Shown: one piece after another, positions 12,401 to 25,110 of the stretch
Layout: every line of letters starts with the position of its first letter
How positions within the stretch are numbered: the stretch's first letter is position 1
Assembly (NCBI GenBank): GCA_013398275.1
Contig: VZSE01014411.1
Span: 1-64,000 of the forward strand
Direction: 5' to 3'
Source: Promerops cafer
Lineage: Eukaryota; Chordata; Aves; Passeriformes; Nectariniidae
DNA length: 64,000 bases
Position numbers and translations under genes: made by a program
Notes under the pieces: generated by a model
What the model was told of the DNA's origin: nothing
Seen by the model: only the letters and a program-made list of their open reading frames with translations
The model's database searches: none

Positions 12401-13339
12401 GGCTTGCTCTTAGGCTGCATTTGCCACAAAGTGGTGGTAGCAAGGTAATACCATCTGTGAGTTCCAGTTTGTTGATAATAAACTTGTGAAAATAACTGGA
12501 AGTAACTGGACTCTGCTTTTGTGTACAGCTGAAATTGGAAGAGGATTTTACAAGACTCTTTAATGTAGTTGGAATGTGTGTGTAATCTTTTGACCTTGTT
12601 CTTAGTTTTTGATGACTATGGCATGTTAAGTGCTGATAATTGGGTTTGCTCTAGGCTGAAACCTGACCTGCTCTCTGCAGAGGAGAAGATCAGATCTTCT
12701 ATTGGAAGAGGCACTCAAAGGGGCTACCTTAGAAATTGCAGGGCCAGAGCTGCTGAGACTAAAGATCTCTGAAATACAGCAATTACTTTGGAAGGGCATG
12801 TATGTCCTAGGCACTGCTTCTCTTTCAGCCTAGTTTGAATTGGACTTTTCACCCAAAGGTTTTTGTCCTCTAAACTTTCTTTTCTGTGCCGTCTGGTTTG
12901 CCTCATAACTCAAGCTGACTTATTGTGAGAGCTGCCTTGTAGCTTCAGCTGGTGGAATGTGAGCAAGAGGCGGTTGCTTTTCACTCTGCTCTTGGAAGGG
13001 GAGTCAACTCTCTTTGTTTAAGCCATGTGGAAATGAGGGAGTGTCTAATACCTTTATGAAAGGAGTATGCAGCAATCATAAACAGCAGCAGGAACTGGCA
13101 AGGAAATGGAGCCAAAGGGATTGTTTAAGACCTGTCAACAGGATTCAGTGCAATGGACCAACTTGCACTTTGTATTTCAAGCCATCCTTTTCTGTCTGTC
13201 TCAAACAGTGTTGATGGAACTGATCTTTCTTACTTGAAGCTTTCTGTGTGGGAGCAGTAAAACTGCTGAAATGTTTCTGAGTAGTAGTTTGCACAGTACA
13301 GCATTGTTAGCTCTGCTTTTTCCATTCCCATTGGACTCC
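6466..13339. other. Long AT-rich intronic stretch, no gene recognised
   Basis: Nearly 7 kb of AT-leaning sequence with frequent stops on all frames and no recognisable repeat, exon or RNA gene. I checked the longer open segments at 8583-8795 and 12569-12772 against the PX-domain and acidic parts of HS1BP3 as I remember them, without a match. The upstream HS1BP3 exons therefore lie outside the window. Confidence 0.6.
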
Positions 13340-13359
13340 TTGACATATATTAAGAATAC

Positions 13360-13450
13360 ACAACATGGTTCCAGCTAGAGAATGTCAGACCAACTGTCCC
13401 TCCAGGTCAGTATCCCATTCCTGCCAGCAATTAACAGATGCCTGTGTACC
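13360..13450. repeat. Possible ancient CR1-like fragment
   Basis: The segment 'agaatgtcagaccaactgtccc...gtcagtatcccattcctgccagcaattaacagatgcctg' resembles a widespread sauropsid CR1/L3-type sequence of the form 'ccatctagtccagtatcctgtct..cagtggcc..agatgc'. The likeness is loose and by memory only. It sits 120 bp upstream of an HS1BP3 exon. Confidence 0.3.
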
Positions 13451-13569
13451 TTTTTCTAAACCTTTCCTTGCCTCCCGCCATCTATTTTCAGCTTATGAGA
13501 CTTTCTAGCCATAAATCTTGCTTGTTAAGTGAAGAGTTGCAGCTAACTTTCTTTTCTCTTATGTTTTAG

Positions 13570-13721
13570 AACTAAAAAAGCAAAGAAGACACCTGCTCCT
13601 CCAGCCAAGGAAGAGAAGCCCAAATTAACCATTTTTGAAGAGGAGGTGGATCCAAATGAAGGACTCTTTGGCCCAGAAAAAGATTTCTCATCAATCAGTC
13701 CCAGAAGAAAGATGAAAGAGA
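13570..13721 (+). CDS. HS1BP3: HS1BP3 internal coding exon (acidic LTIFEEEVDP block)
   Basis: HS1BP3 is a cytoplasmic PX-domain protein that binds the SH3 domain of HCLS1 (HS1) and has been linked to autophagosome lipid control. This exon follows a pyrimidine-rich tract ending 'gttttag' and ends at a donor 'gtaaat' (GT at 13722). The first base completes a split codon, then about 50 codons are open. It starts with a Lys-rich stretch (TKKAKKTPAPPAKEEKPK) and continues with the conserved LTIFEEEVDPNEGLFGP, which differs at only two positions from the human protein as I recall it (LTIFDEEVDPDEGLFGP). The splice phase (one base carried over) fits the next exon exactly. Identification is firm. The 5' neighbouring exon is not in the window. 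Confidence 0.93.
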
Positions 13722-14221
13722 GTAAATCTATTTTATATTTGTATATAGACAGGTTGTTTTATCTAAAGCATGTGTATAACTGAGCCTTTAAATTACAGTG
13801 GTGCATAGTATACAGGCTAAATAATGACTTGGAAATGTTAAGGCAAATCTTCAGCTGAGCAGAATCATCTAGAATCATTCAGAAAGAACAAATGAAACCT
13901 GTAGCTCTCATAGCTTTTCTCTGTAAACATTTTGAACTGGGATATTAAGGTCTGAGGGAGCTGGCTGTCCCACAGTCATTCATGCCACACTAACAGGAGT
14001 AATGTGACCTACTTTTGAGTGCAAGGAAAAAGCAGATTTACCAAGTCCTTAGAGTGCAGAGTATCACTGCACTTTGTGGACTGGAGGTCTTTGGAAAAAA
14101 AGAATTGTCTACATGATCTGTTTCTTCAACCCAAGTAGCCAGATTTACTAGTTAGTATTAGTGCAGGCGTTGTGTTACATAGCATGATTTAAATACAGCA
14201 GCTTCTGATTCCCTTTTCTAG
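13722..14221 (+). other. HS1BP3: HS1BP3 intron (500 bp)
   Basis: Bounded by donor GTAAAT at 13722 and acceptor '...cccttttctag' ending at 14221. No repeat or RNA gene is recognised inside. Confidence 0.9.
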
Positions 14222-14357
14222 ATCTGAAGTTATTTGAAGACCCAGACCTCGGTGGGGTGGTGAGACTGGGTGACTCACTCCTGCTGCCAGCTGCCTGTGA
14301 GCACAGCAAGTATGTGCTGAGCAGGGATCCTGAGGAGGACACTGAGGAACTGCTGAG
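14222..14357 (+). CDS. HS1BP3: HS1BP3 penultimate coding exon
   Basis: The exon runs from the acceptor 'ttttctag' to the donor 'gag|gtactc'. Two bases complete the codon begun in the previous exon, and two bases (AG) carry over to the last exon. It encodes LKLFEDPDLGG, then RLGDSLLLPAACE, which in human HS1BP3 as I remember it read LKLFDDPDLGG and LGDSLLLPAACE, followed by a variable tail (HSKYVLSRDPEEDTEELLR). The block has no named domain. It is a conserved acidic/hydrophobic segment between the PX domain and the proline-rich tail. All three frames agree only with this reading, so it is a functional exon and not a retrocopy. Confidence 0.95.
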
Positions 14358-17269
14358 GTACTCATCTCAAATCTGTCATGTGGGATGAAGGTGGTCTGAG
14401 ATGTTATTTAGATATTGAAAGAGATTAATTTGGAGACAAAGCTTAAATACTCAAAATGCAAACTGTGAATCAATACTTGTATTGACAAGTAAAATGTAAC
14501 GTGCGTCATGGAGCTTGGACATCAAACACATTAAAAAGGAAATTAGGAGGACCCTTTCAGAAAGGTGTGGTGCAAGGAATTATTTTGTGACTCCAAAGGA
14601 AGAGCCTTGAAGGCCCAAGGTGTGCTATCTTGTTCTTGTTTTCTAACATGACACTTCTGCTTTCTGCAAATGATGCACGGAGAACCTAACCTCCACTGTG
14701 AAAAGTGGGGAACAAAGCCCAGAGATAAAGAGCAGGTGAGCTTCAGAGCCTGAAATCAGGGGCTCTTGCCAGAGGAGGAATGATTTTCATGCTGATGGCT
14801 CACAGGCTTCCGTGCATATTTCCAGGAGGGATCCTGTGCATACCTCCACAGCTGTAAAGGATTCTTTATCACCCTGCATTTAATTTTTAATCTAGTGGGA
14901 AGGAGGGTTGGAGCTGAGAGCTGTGGGAGGGTAAAATATATTGCTACTCCCTTGATAGTGTAGCACTGGAGCACATCAGCACATAATGTGTTTACCCCTG
15001 ACATCTCTCTCACAGGGCTGGTTCGCCTGCACCGATAATCCTCCAGGGATCAGGCAGGGAACCAACGCTTGGAGAGACACAGGGCATCTGTGCTGCAGTA
15101 ATGAGTCAAATTCATTCCTTCTGGGTCTCAAGCTGGCATCTGAATGATGAGGCCAGCATGCTTCCAGTGCTAATTTGTGTCAACCGGCTCCTGTTAGGAT
15201 GTATGATTTCCACAGCAGGTACTAAACCCCGGAGAGAGACTCAGTGTGTGGTTTCAAACCTCTCCTGAAGCAGGTAATTTTGCAGCTGTTGCTTTCTATG
15301 CATGGAAGAGCACTGGCTATCTCGGCAGTAATTCCTGACTTACTTTAAGCAAAGGTTAAATTGGGCTGGGTGCCATCTTGCATTGCACCCTGACAAGCCC
15401 ACCTGATGTTTATAGAAGCTGATGGGGCAGGACATGACCTGATTTCAGGCTGTGGTGTACTGGGAGCAAACACACGTGTGCTTGCAATATTTTCTTGCCT
15501 GCTAGTGATCTCAGCATACAGCACTTCATCCAGTGTTCATATGACTACAAGAGAAGGGCCTGTTCCAGTGCAGTCCTTACATTTTTATCCACTAGAGAGA
15601 ACTTCTCCATCATCTTGGTCTCTGTCTTTTGGATTATATATGTTCAGAGAAAGGTCTCTGAAGTCTGCTCTGAGACCAGTAGACCGTGCTTTCAGATCAG
15701 TTTGGGATCATCATCAGCAGCAGCACACCCAGATGGTTATGGGAACCCATGGGAAAAGATTAAATTTCTTTTAAATTCCCGTAGTTTTTGTTTATTCCTG
15801 ATTTGTCTCAGTGCTTCCAACAGTTGATAAGTCATCAAGATCCAATTGGAAATGAATACATGTAATGAAGCAGAAAATCATGCCAGTGGTCCAATGGGAA
15901 AGTTGCTATGGGAATCCAGAGGTGACTCCTGGCTGTGCAAGAGGTATAGGCAGATAGGTCAGGATATGTTGACCTATTGAAGTGCCTAACACCCTCTGAA
16001 ATTCCCCTGGTAAACCCAGGGGTTTTCATGGTGTTATCTTCACATCACAGAGGGCTGGTGAACTCAGTGCAAGGCAGTTGAGGGTAAAGGAGAAGCTTCT
16101 GTCCAAGAGGGGAGGAGGGGTGGCAGTACTGTTCTAACCTAATGCAACACTTCACCTCCCCTCTATGCAGATTCACTGCAGTCACCTGAAATCCCACAGC
16201 GGAACCTTCTCCAGTGATAAGGCAAAAATGCACTTTGTTTTCTCTTCAGCTGGAAGCCTGAGCAGAACAGTCAGGTCTCATAAATATAGAGGCAGCATTT
16301 GAATCATCTCCCACCTTCCCTTCCCACCAAACTGGTGTTGAATGTTCTTGCAGGGCAGTACCACAGTCTCTTTTCCACTCAGTGACCCTTTGTGGGGAGA
16401 AAATGTTCAACATAAGCTGCACTCTGCAATCTCCCTGCATGGGAGTTTGAGCTTATTTTGAGACCTAAGAATAAGTCTTGCCTTTGCCCTGTATGTGTTG
16501 ACAATTACTCTCCTTTCCCAAAAGGGACTGAAGAAATCTCTCTGCAGCCCTCAGATCAGAGTAGGAGCTGTGACAACCCATTCCTTTAGTGGGCTAGAGC
16601 TGGATATGCTACTAGAAATGGAAATATCTTGGTCTCTTGGACATAGTCAGCTATATCATATTGGAAGTTTATCTGGACACATTTTGTTAAGATCTAGGAC
16701 TGTCCTGAGCTAAGGTGCGTCAGCAGGTCTGTGGTAGGTCCAGAAACCTGGACATGTTCACTGCACTCCAGTGGAGTAGCTGAATAATGCACATGTGGGA
16801 GCTCTTCACTGGTGCAGTGAGCATTCACAGGTACCTCAGGGTCTGCTCACATGTGTGTGGTAGATCTGGGAAGTGTCTGACTCACTCTGAATCATGGGCA
16901 GAGTTAGAAGAGAGCTGCATAAGGCAGAGAAGGACAGAACCTTCTTCCAAAGGCGGGATGGGAATAAGATAATGTTCAGAGCAGAACACAGAAGCAACCG
17001 AATTCTTTGTGATCTGTATGGTACCTGAGTGGTAGCAGCAGCAGAAGCACCACAGCAGTGTCAGCACAGCAGTGAATCCTCAGCAGTGGCTGTAACTCAC
17101 GAGGCAGAGGCTGTTAAGGAGACAAATGAGTCTGCAAAATGTGTGTGGGCTGTGCTTGTCACAACATGAGGGAGAAGAGAATCTGATAAACGTTCTCATT
17201 GCAAACTGAAGACTGTGCTCTCTGTGGATACTTGTTCATATGAAATGAGAATTACTGTTTTAAATAGAA

Positions 17270-18058
17270 TCACCAACTTGACATTAACAAGTGCTGAGCA
17301 TTGAGAAGAACCAATTGCATTCTAAGTGCAATGGTAGATTTCATGGGTTTTATCCCATGGGACTGTACAAAGCAGATCCCTGAAGAGGCCAAAGTTTGCT
17401 CTCCTGAAATCCAGATTTTGCTGAGCACCCACTTCACTGCCATGGATGATTCAAACTCCACCATTTCATAGTCACTGCAGCCCCACTGCCCTTGAGCTTC
17501 ACATTCCTCACCAGCCCCTTCTTGTTGGTGAGAAGAGGTCCAGTCTAGCACCTCTCCTTGTTGGCTCCTTTGTTACTTGGAGAAGTAAATTGCCCCCAAT
17601 GCATTTGAGGCACCCCCTGCATTGCTTAAGCCCTGCTGGCTGTCCTTCCAACAGATAATGGGGTGGTTGAAGTCCTCTGTGTCGACCAAGGTTTGTGAAT
17701 GTGAAGCTGCTCCTGTCTGTAGAGTACCTTATCCACTCACTCTTCCTGGTCAGGTGGCCTGAAGCAAACCCCCACTATGATGTCACCTGTCCCCTCCTTC
17801 CCTTTAATCCTGACCCCTGAGTTCTTGGATGGCTCCTCATCTGAGGCTCATGGCTGAGCTCTGTGCACTCCAGCTGGTCATTGGCATAGAGGGCGACAGT
17901 CCCTCCCCACGTCCCCTGCCTGTGTCCTTCCTGAAGAGCCTGTATCCTTCCATTCCAGCACTCCAGTCCCAGGATCCATCCCACCATGTCTCCGTGATGC
18001 CAATGAGATCATAGCCCTGCAGGCATGCACTCTTCTGCCTCATTAATCTCAATCATGC
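17270..18058 (-). mobile_element. CR1 LINE ORF2 endonuclease fragment
   Basis: Minus-strand frames carry the N-terminal apurinic/apyrimidinic-type endonuclease of CR1 ORF2. GYDLIGITETWWDGSWDW lies at about 17981-18016, with the catalytic Glu of the ITETWW motif, and MEGYRLFRKDTGRGRG follows. Farther along, the copy is out of frame until a segment with the CR1 motif GCSDYEMVEFE (17270-17551), whose His is Tyr here (GCSDHEMVEF in active copies, from memory). Both the 5' leader/ORF1 and the reverse transcriptase are missing, so it is an internal fragment truncated on both sides. It is antisense to HS1BP3. Confidence 0.88.
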
Positions 18059-21000
18059 CTGCCTGGTGTGATGGATCAGGTTTTTGTGGAAAACCTATGC
18101 TGGAATTGATCCTGTCAATGTTGCAGCAGCTCTGTGCGCCCACAGAATTACATAAATTATCACACATCCTAGCCTGAAATAATTATCACAGCTGTCTGAG
18201 CAGCCTTTTAGGAGAGATTTAATTAGCTTCACCTTTGATAATGAATAGGAAGCTGAGATGGAAGGAAGCAGCTGTGAGCACATTTGTCTTTTTCCAGTGC
18301 TGAAAAAAAGTGTCAGCAGCAGGATCCCAGATCTACTGCCCTGTGATGGTAGATCTGGTGTGTTCCTTCTTAGAATTACACTGATAACCCTTTCAGGAGC
18401 ATTATACCTTTTAAGGCTGAGGCTATTTGTGAAACTGCACCCCAGACACTGTTGAGTCCATAGAGCTTCTTGAGCAGGTTTGTCAGCTTCAGGTTTGCCA
18501 AGGAACTGTTGCCACCTTTGAAGCACAAAGAGTTTGTGTGTTCTTCTTTCAGCAGGCATTAGCAGATGCTGAATTCAGAGAGTAGCACATCTTCAACCTG
18601 TCCAGGAGTCATGTGGAGAAGCATCTCCAGCAACAGTGCTCACTGTCCTGAGAGCATGAGAACAACACTATGGTTGCAAAATAGCTTTGAGAAACTCCAG
18701 AAGGTTTATATGTAGATCCTATGGAGAGAGGATTATCTGAGCAATGTACAGGTGGAAGAGAAGGTTGCAATAATTGAGTCAGAAGTTTCCTGACCACTCC
18801 AGGGCAGTTTCTCTTGCTTGCTGTGATGGAACTGTGGGAAAAGGTCCTTGATTTGGCTGCAGTAGTTTACAGAAAAACAAATTCTTCTGTGATAGTTTTC
18901 AAGAATTTATTTATTTCATTCCTGTGATGTATTGGGATGCTACTTACAAGCATTAGAAAAGCTATAAAGTAAATTTGCCAACAAAACAAAGTTTTTTGCT
19001 AGACTGGAAACATTAATCATTGCTCCACCCCTAGGAACATGTATAGCTTGTGTAGAATAATGTACAGAGGTGATGTGGAGTCCTAGTGTAGCAAGAGATG
19101 CTTTTGCTGGGCTTGAGACCCACCAGATTTGAACCATCTTGCCCCAGGTTATTTGCATTCTTGACAGACATCATCAGCTCAAGGAGCAAGAGCTGCCTCC
19201 TCTCCCCTGCCCCAGCTGTGCCTTTGGCTGGTGATTGGGGAACTTTCTAGAGAGGCAGGAGAGAGAGGTTTGAACTTCTTCAGACTGGAAAAATTGACTT
19301 TTCTCATTTCCTAGGTGAGTGATATAACCAGCAGGCTGATTTCCTCAGAGGGCTTCTTGTGGGACTTGACTGCACTAATGAGCCTGTTCTCTGGCATTCT
19401 GCCAGGCAGCACGGCCAGGCTGCACCCATGCTGTTGGACTCTGCAGCTGCAGAACAAGGGGACTGTGAGCAGCTGCCTCCAGGGCACTGGTCCCTATCCC
19501 ACACTTGAGTTGTGCTGGAGAGGTTTTTGGAGGAGGGCTAATCTCTCCCAGACCAAAGCCATGCCAGTGGTTCTTGTAGCATTTAAACAATACAGACCAT
19601 CACATTCCAGTGTCCAGACATTTCCTGGCCCTGGTTAAAATACCACTGTGAATTTACCTGTAATGGATTGCAGGGGAAAGCTGAAGCAGGAGGAGAGAGA
19701 TCTCCTTCATGGCTCCCAGTGCTTGGCATTCCTGGGATTAACTTCCACCTGTTATCTTTCTCTGGGCCTTGCTGGACATCACACTGTCTCTCCTGACCAT
19801 AGCAGACGTGATGGGCAACAGATACTTTGAAGTCCCCTGCCTATTTTTGGGCACAAGTCTTTTCCCATGTTGTAGATGTGATGTTACAGCACTCCCCAAG
19901 GCTTCACCAAGGTATCTCTCGTACTTGGAATTAACACCAGACAAAATAAAGATAATAAGATAGCAAAAGATGAAAGTCTGTTCTGCAAGAACTGCAGTTA
20001 GTTGCACAACTGAGCTTCAAGCATGAGCCTTTTGGATACTTTAGCAAATTATGGCAGTCTGTCTCTTGCTTTCATTACAGCTTCTCCTCATTAAAGCATT
20101 CCCAGCAAGCAGAGGTCACTGTCCCCATCATGTTGTACATGCAGACAGTCATTCCTGTCCCAAAGCTGTGGTACAGAGAGAAGGGACAAAGTCCAGAGAA
20201 ATGGCATATAAAATGTTGATGTTCTTGTGGCAGCTGCATCTGTCTCCAAGTCGGAACTCGTTTGCTGTCTGGAAGTCCACATGCCAGCAGTCATGAAGGG
20301 CTTTGATTGCTTTCTGTGTCAGAGAGAATTTCCACCAGTAGAGTCTGTGGATGAGCACAACAATATGGCAGGAATTTTAAATGATGTGGCCCTGCTTTTC
20401 TTTTACAGAAAAAGAAAGAGACTAATTAAAGAATGATTAATTACATGGATTCTGTGCCTGATTGTCTATAAAAAGATGGGGTGGGAAGGTTCTTCCTTTA
20501 ATCTTGTTTCAGAATAATTGCTTGATTTTTTTCTTCCTCCTCCTGGCCTGGAGTTAAATATGGTGGTAGTTATACACTGTAACAATTCATTTGCTTTCAA
20601 GAAATAGAGGTCCTTGTTCCTATCTCTGCCGGAGGCATTTTGCATTTTACCTCTTTAGTTTTGCAAGGACAGTTGTGTCTCACATGATCAAACAGCAGTG
20701 GATCAAACAGCTTGCCTAGCACTGCCGGCTGAAAAGCAGGTTTTGAGACAAAGACCACATATCTGCTGTGTTCTGAGAGACTTCTGTCTTACCAAGGTCT
20801 TGAAAAAGTTCAGGACAGAAAAAGGAAATTACATCATCAGCTTCCGGACTTTCTTCTGCAGAATCTTTGGCATAAAAACAGAACACCAAACCCCCACCCC
20901 CTAAAGACCCCCAACCTACTGGACTGGATCTTTTGGGGGTATTTTTTTGTCTGTGATGAGTGGTTTTGTTGCTGTGATTAGCACAGAAACTGGAATAGAG

Positions 21001-22249
21001 AATTCAGGAAGTTCTATCATCATACCAGGTTAGTGAGCTGGATTTACTGCTGCCCTTTCTGGGTAGTGCACCTCGTTGAAAATCCTGCTTCCTCCATATG
21101 GTCTCTATGTATATTGTGCATTGTTCCTCTGCTTATTATGTTTTCTGTTATTTAAGACTAAAACTTTATGACATGGATGCTGATTCATTCACTATTTGTT
21201 TGTGCCAAGAAGGGAGGCTTCAAAAATACCAGCCCAAACAAGTTTTGTTTATTACACAGCAAAGAGAACAAGAACATGTCTTGGCAATGTGATCACAGGT
21301 GTGATACCTCTTGGATATCAGAGTTTGCAACAAACAGAAAGGCCTGGGCTTAAATGAAATTAATTTCTTTTTAGATGAGGAATTCAGAAATACATTGAGT
21401 GTGTTTTGTAAGTTAAGTAGGATATGTCACCCACAAGGAATCATGGAAAATAAAAGACATCAGAAATCTTATCTAAATAAAAGAGAATATAATCTCCAGA
21501 GTTACTTAGAGGATGAAATTTGAGGTGCTGCCTGCTGGAATACCACAGGTAGAGTTCAAGGTGCAGTTCAAGGCTCTGTCCATCAGCTGGTCTGTTCAGG
21601 TGTTCCCTAGTTTTAGATATTAGTGTTCATACTATTGATGTTACAAGAGCAGCCTTCATTAAAAGTGATTCTTTTTATTTTCCCTTCGGGAGTCATAAGA
21701 AGATCTGTCTGACTTCAGGAATGGTTGTCCCATAAAGGGTTCTGACTGTCTCTACACCAGAAAATTTAGACTAATCCTTATTGACTTCATGGCCAGTTCA
21801 TGGTGCGTGTAGTTTGTGTCAGCCTGGGCAGTAGTGTTGTAAATTCCTCACAGGTTTTAGTGAGAGTGATCATGAAAACCCTTGAAATCATGCAGTTTGT
21901 CGTAGTAATAGTGGGATCCTTAGCTTGAGGGGGCTGTAGCTCTTGAATTACCTCTGGTTTTAACATTCAAACAATATTCACTGGGGATGGAGGAATAAAG
22001 TGTCTCAGAGATGTTGGTTCTTCGGTCATGTTCCTGGTCATCCTGGACAGTTGCCTTATCAGTTGCTTCCCAAATTATGGAAAAGCTCAGCTTTACTTTT
22101 AGCTGTCTGCAGAAAGCCCCACCAGTTGTACTGCCATGTGGTAGAGGCATTTACAGTACCTCTCCTAAGGCAACTGGTGATCAAAGAGAGAAAGGGAGGA
22201 ATCACTGTCTCATTTAGGAACAGAAATTATCCCAGGGGTTTCACAGGCA

Positions 22250-22441
22250 TCTGGGTAACAGGCTGGAACAGGCTCCCCAGGGCAGTGGCCACAGCACCAA
22301 GCCTGACAGAGCTCAAGGAGCATTTGGACAATTCTCTCAGGCACATGACCCTTTGGATGTCCTGTGCAGGTCCAGGAGTTGGACTTGATGACCCTTGATG
22401 GGTCCTTTCCAGCTCAGGATATTCAGTGATCCCATGATTCT
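22250..22441 (+). mobile_element. CR1 LINE, 3' end fragment (second subfamily)
   Basis: Follows a CR1 3' consensus: 'ggaacaggctccccagggcagtggccacagcaccaagcctgacagagctcaaggag', then 'caggtccaggagttggacttgatgaccctt', then the terminal 'atgattct'. The wording differs from the other CR1 tails in the window ('cctgacagagctcaagga' instead of 'aagtgttcaaggcc'), so it belongs to a different CR1 subfamily. It is 5'-truncated and in sense within the last intron of HS1BP3. Confidence 0.85.
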
Positions 22442-23364
22442 AAGTACAAAAGGCAAATGAGAGGAAGAACCAAAAAATACATGAGATGAAATGATTTATT
22501 CATGCTCCAGGGACTGCCTGGTAATGGAGAAGAAGAAACTAAAGAGGTGTCTTCCTTAGACTCTAGTACCATATCCTGTTCCAATGAGTGGAGCTGCTGG
22601 AGAGCATCCTTCTTTTTCTTTACTCCATATTTTGACTTTCCAAAGGCACACAGTTCTTGGAGTCACAAGATAATCTATGATAAAGGCTCCCTTAAAATCT
22701 TTTAACAGTTCATGTGGGAACAGAGTTGGGCACACACAGCCTGCTGCATATCTGATAAGGTCAAACAATGCAGGTAGAAAATACCCTGAACTGTTCGAGG
22801 TGTTCTGGGTTATTTCAGTAGGAATCAGAAGCAAATTATCACCAGAAAGAGTTGTTTTATATGGTCACAGATTCTTCAGTGTCCCAGAACCAAATATGAA
22901 CACAGAATTTTTAAATCCATTAGTGTTTACAGTTTCTCATGATTGAGCGTGGGGATGCTCAATCTCAGTTTTGGGTGATAGGGATGAAGAGGAAACAGAG
23001 ATGAATGTGGATAATTTTACTTTCCCATGAAAATTCATGGGGAAGCAAAGCATCCTGTCACAAATCAAAAACATTTGTTTCCAAAACTAAAATAAAGTTT
23101 GGTGGATTTAGTAATTGCAAATTGCCTTTAATTTAGACATTTGAAAACATACTGTAAAATTAACTTGTATAAGTTAACTTGTGTGAACTGAAAGGCCACA
23201 TTATAAAAAAGATGGTTCTTATGGAAACTTCTATGGAGAGAGAAATTTATCAGTGTAGATCCTTTCCTGCAGAAAGTTTTGTTTTGAAAGATTGCATTTT
23301 CTTACAAAACAAAAAGCAGTTCAGAAATTCCCAGGATGATGCTGATGTTTTCTTTTTATTCCAG

Positions 23365-23593
23365 AGTTGAAGATGATTTTGAGAAACTCTTGGAGGTTAC
23401 CTCCAAACCAAAACCTAAGGTCCCACCAAAACCATCTCTGCCTCAGAAGCCAGCAGTTGCCCCCAGAAGCACTAATTCACCTTCACTGGCAAAGCAAAAG
23501 GAAGACAGGATTCAGACAATGAATGAAGTGGACATTCTCCAGTATATCCAGGAAAATGAATCTATCGACAACCAGGATACCAGTCTTTTCTGA
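23365..23593 (+). CDS. HS1BP3: HS1BP3 last coding exon (proline-rich SH3-ligand region and C-terminal tail)
   Basis: It begins after 'ttattccag', where one base completes the codon for Arg, and ends with TGA at 23591-23593. The 75 residues have three parts. The first is a conserved start, VEDDFEKLLEV, parallel to human VEEDLDQILNL. The second is a lysine/proline region (KPKPKVPPKPSLPQKPAVAP) with PxxP motifs, which fits the family's known binding to the HCLS1 SH3 domain. The third is a C-terminal block, NEVDILQYIQ, ending in SLF, parallel to human DEMDILQYIQ...SLF. With the two upstream exons it accounts for about 171 of the roughly 390 residues of the human protein. No frameshift or premature stop is present. 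Confidence 0.95.
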
Positions 23594-25110
23594 ACATAAG
23601 TATTTTTAATATGTGATGGTGCCTACTTGGCCCCACCTCCCAGGGAGCTCAAGTGACAGCAGCAGGAATTGACCAGGTGTTTCTGCTGTCACGGTGCTCA
23701 TTTGTGTACCAGGATACAGAGAGCAGCAAGTCTGAGTAGCAGAACCTCCCTGTGAGGTTTTCAAAACAGTGCAGCTGTGATCTAATGTTGCCTTAGATTT
23801 TCAGGGTTTCACAGGGAATGTGGACAAGGATGTAGCACTACAGATTGTCTACTGCTATTTTAGTATCAACATAGTACAGTTTTGGCCAGTTGATTGAAAA
23901 TGGTGAGGATGTTGTACACATAGCAGCTGTGAACAATGTCCAACAAATGCTCTGAGGCATGATAGGATGCTGTACCTGTCATTTTTAGCTGGTGTTTTTC
24001 AGCTCAGTGGAAAGGCCATTTTCCTTTTATCCAGTGTGTTTTTGTAGCAGCCTTTTCCTCCCTGACTGGTATTCCGGTAATTTTTAACAGGAACTGCTAA
24101 ATATAGTTAACAGTTCCTCTGTCTTTCCATGGAACATTGAAATCCCAGCTAAGCCTGACAATCTGCTGCCTTAATTGCTGCACAAATGCCAACCTGTAAG
24201 AGAACTTGAGGCCTGCAAAGACCACACTATGCATCTCTGATTCCTGGGAAGAGCAGCAGATGACTGGGGGTGGCTAAGAACACTCTCCAGACATAGATGG
24301 AGGTTGCAGTGCCTGGGAGGTTTGGATGCTGTAGGGCTCCTGTGAACTCCAGATTCACAAGGGCAATTTTTTTCCAGCCAAGTCTTCCTGGGCTTCCACA
24401 GTAGTTAGTGGAGAGAGAGAGATTTCTCCAGGAGGTCATTCAGTGCAGGTGTGTTAATGAAGGAAATCTGAATTGCTCTCTGGAGTCATTCTTTCTCTCC
24501 TATTCCTTCACTTCTCCCAGAATTTTTAAGCACCAGCCATGGTTATCAATTCTACTAAGCTAAAATGAGTTTGTGTTATAAGATCGTGGTCTGTTCTTTA
24601 CCATGTGATAATTAAAACAAGAGAAGACAAACTTGGCATTATCTGGAGGGAAAAAAAATAGGAAGAAAATATACTGGAGAAATGTTAATATACAGGAAAA
24701 GAAAAAGATTGTAGAATAAGTATGCAAGACTTTTCTTGCCAAACTCAGGCACTCTGGTTGAAGATACCAAATTTACACCTAATGTGGGTTGATACCTGCT
24801 GTCATGCAGAGATTCCTGAACTCATTCCATGTGTGGTCTAGCTAGAGATGAAGACAAGCTCCCCAGAGGGAAAATTTTAATATATTTAAGCCATATCATC
24901 ATCCCAGTATTTGCCTTTCTAATATAGAACAAAATAAATAGAAATCACTATATATTTTTAATAATGAAATTATTTCTATTATCATTTCCTTTTTAAGACA
25001 GTGAGAAATATTACAAAGGTATTTTGCTTTGATGGGACAGATAAAATATAACCATTGGTTCTCCTCTGTGTATGGTATGTTTTACTATAATAAAACATTT
25101 TGCTAACCCG
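23594..25110 (+). other. HS1BP3: Probable HS1BP3 3' untranslated region and polyadenylation area
   Basis: Sequence after the TGA has no long open frame. Candidate polyadenylation signals are AATAAA at 24933-24938 and 25089-25094, with a weaker ATTAAA at 24611-24616. Which is used cannot be decided from sequence alone, so the end given is the most distal of these plus about 15 bases. Confidence 0.45.

Larger units (their letters stand above)
14358..23364 (+). other. HS1BP3: HS1BP3 last intron (9.0 kb)
   Basis: Bounded by donor GTACTC at 14358 and acceptor 'tttttattccag' ending at 23364. It contains a minus-strand CR1 endonuclease fragment (17270-18058) and a CR1 3' end (22250-22441). The rest (14358-17269, 18059-22249, 22442-23364) shows only short unrelated open frames and no RNA gene or exon that I can support. 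Confidence 0.85.

Noticed and set aside
12537..12600. Short acidic open stretch after 'gtgtacag', reminiscent of an acidic exon
   Set aside because: It hits a stop after about 18 codons without a donor and does not match HS1BP3.
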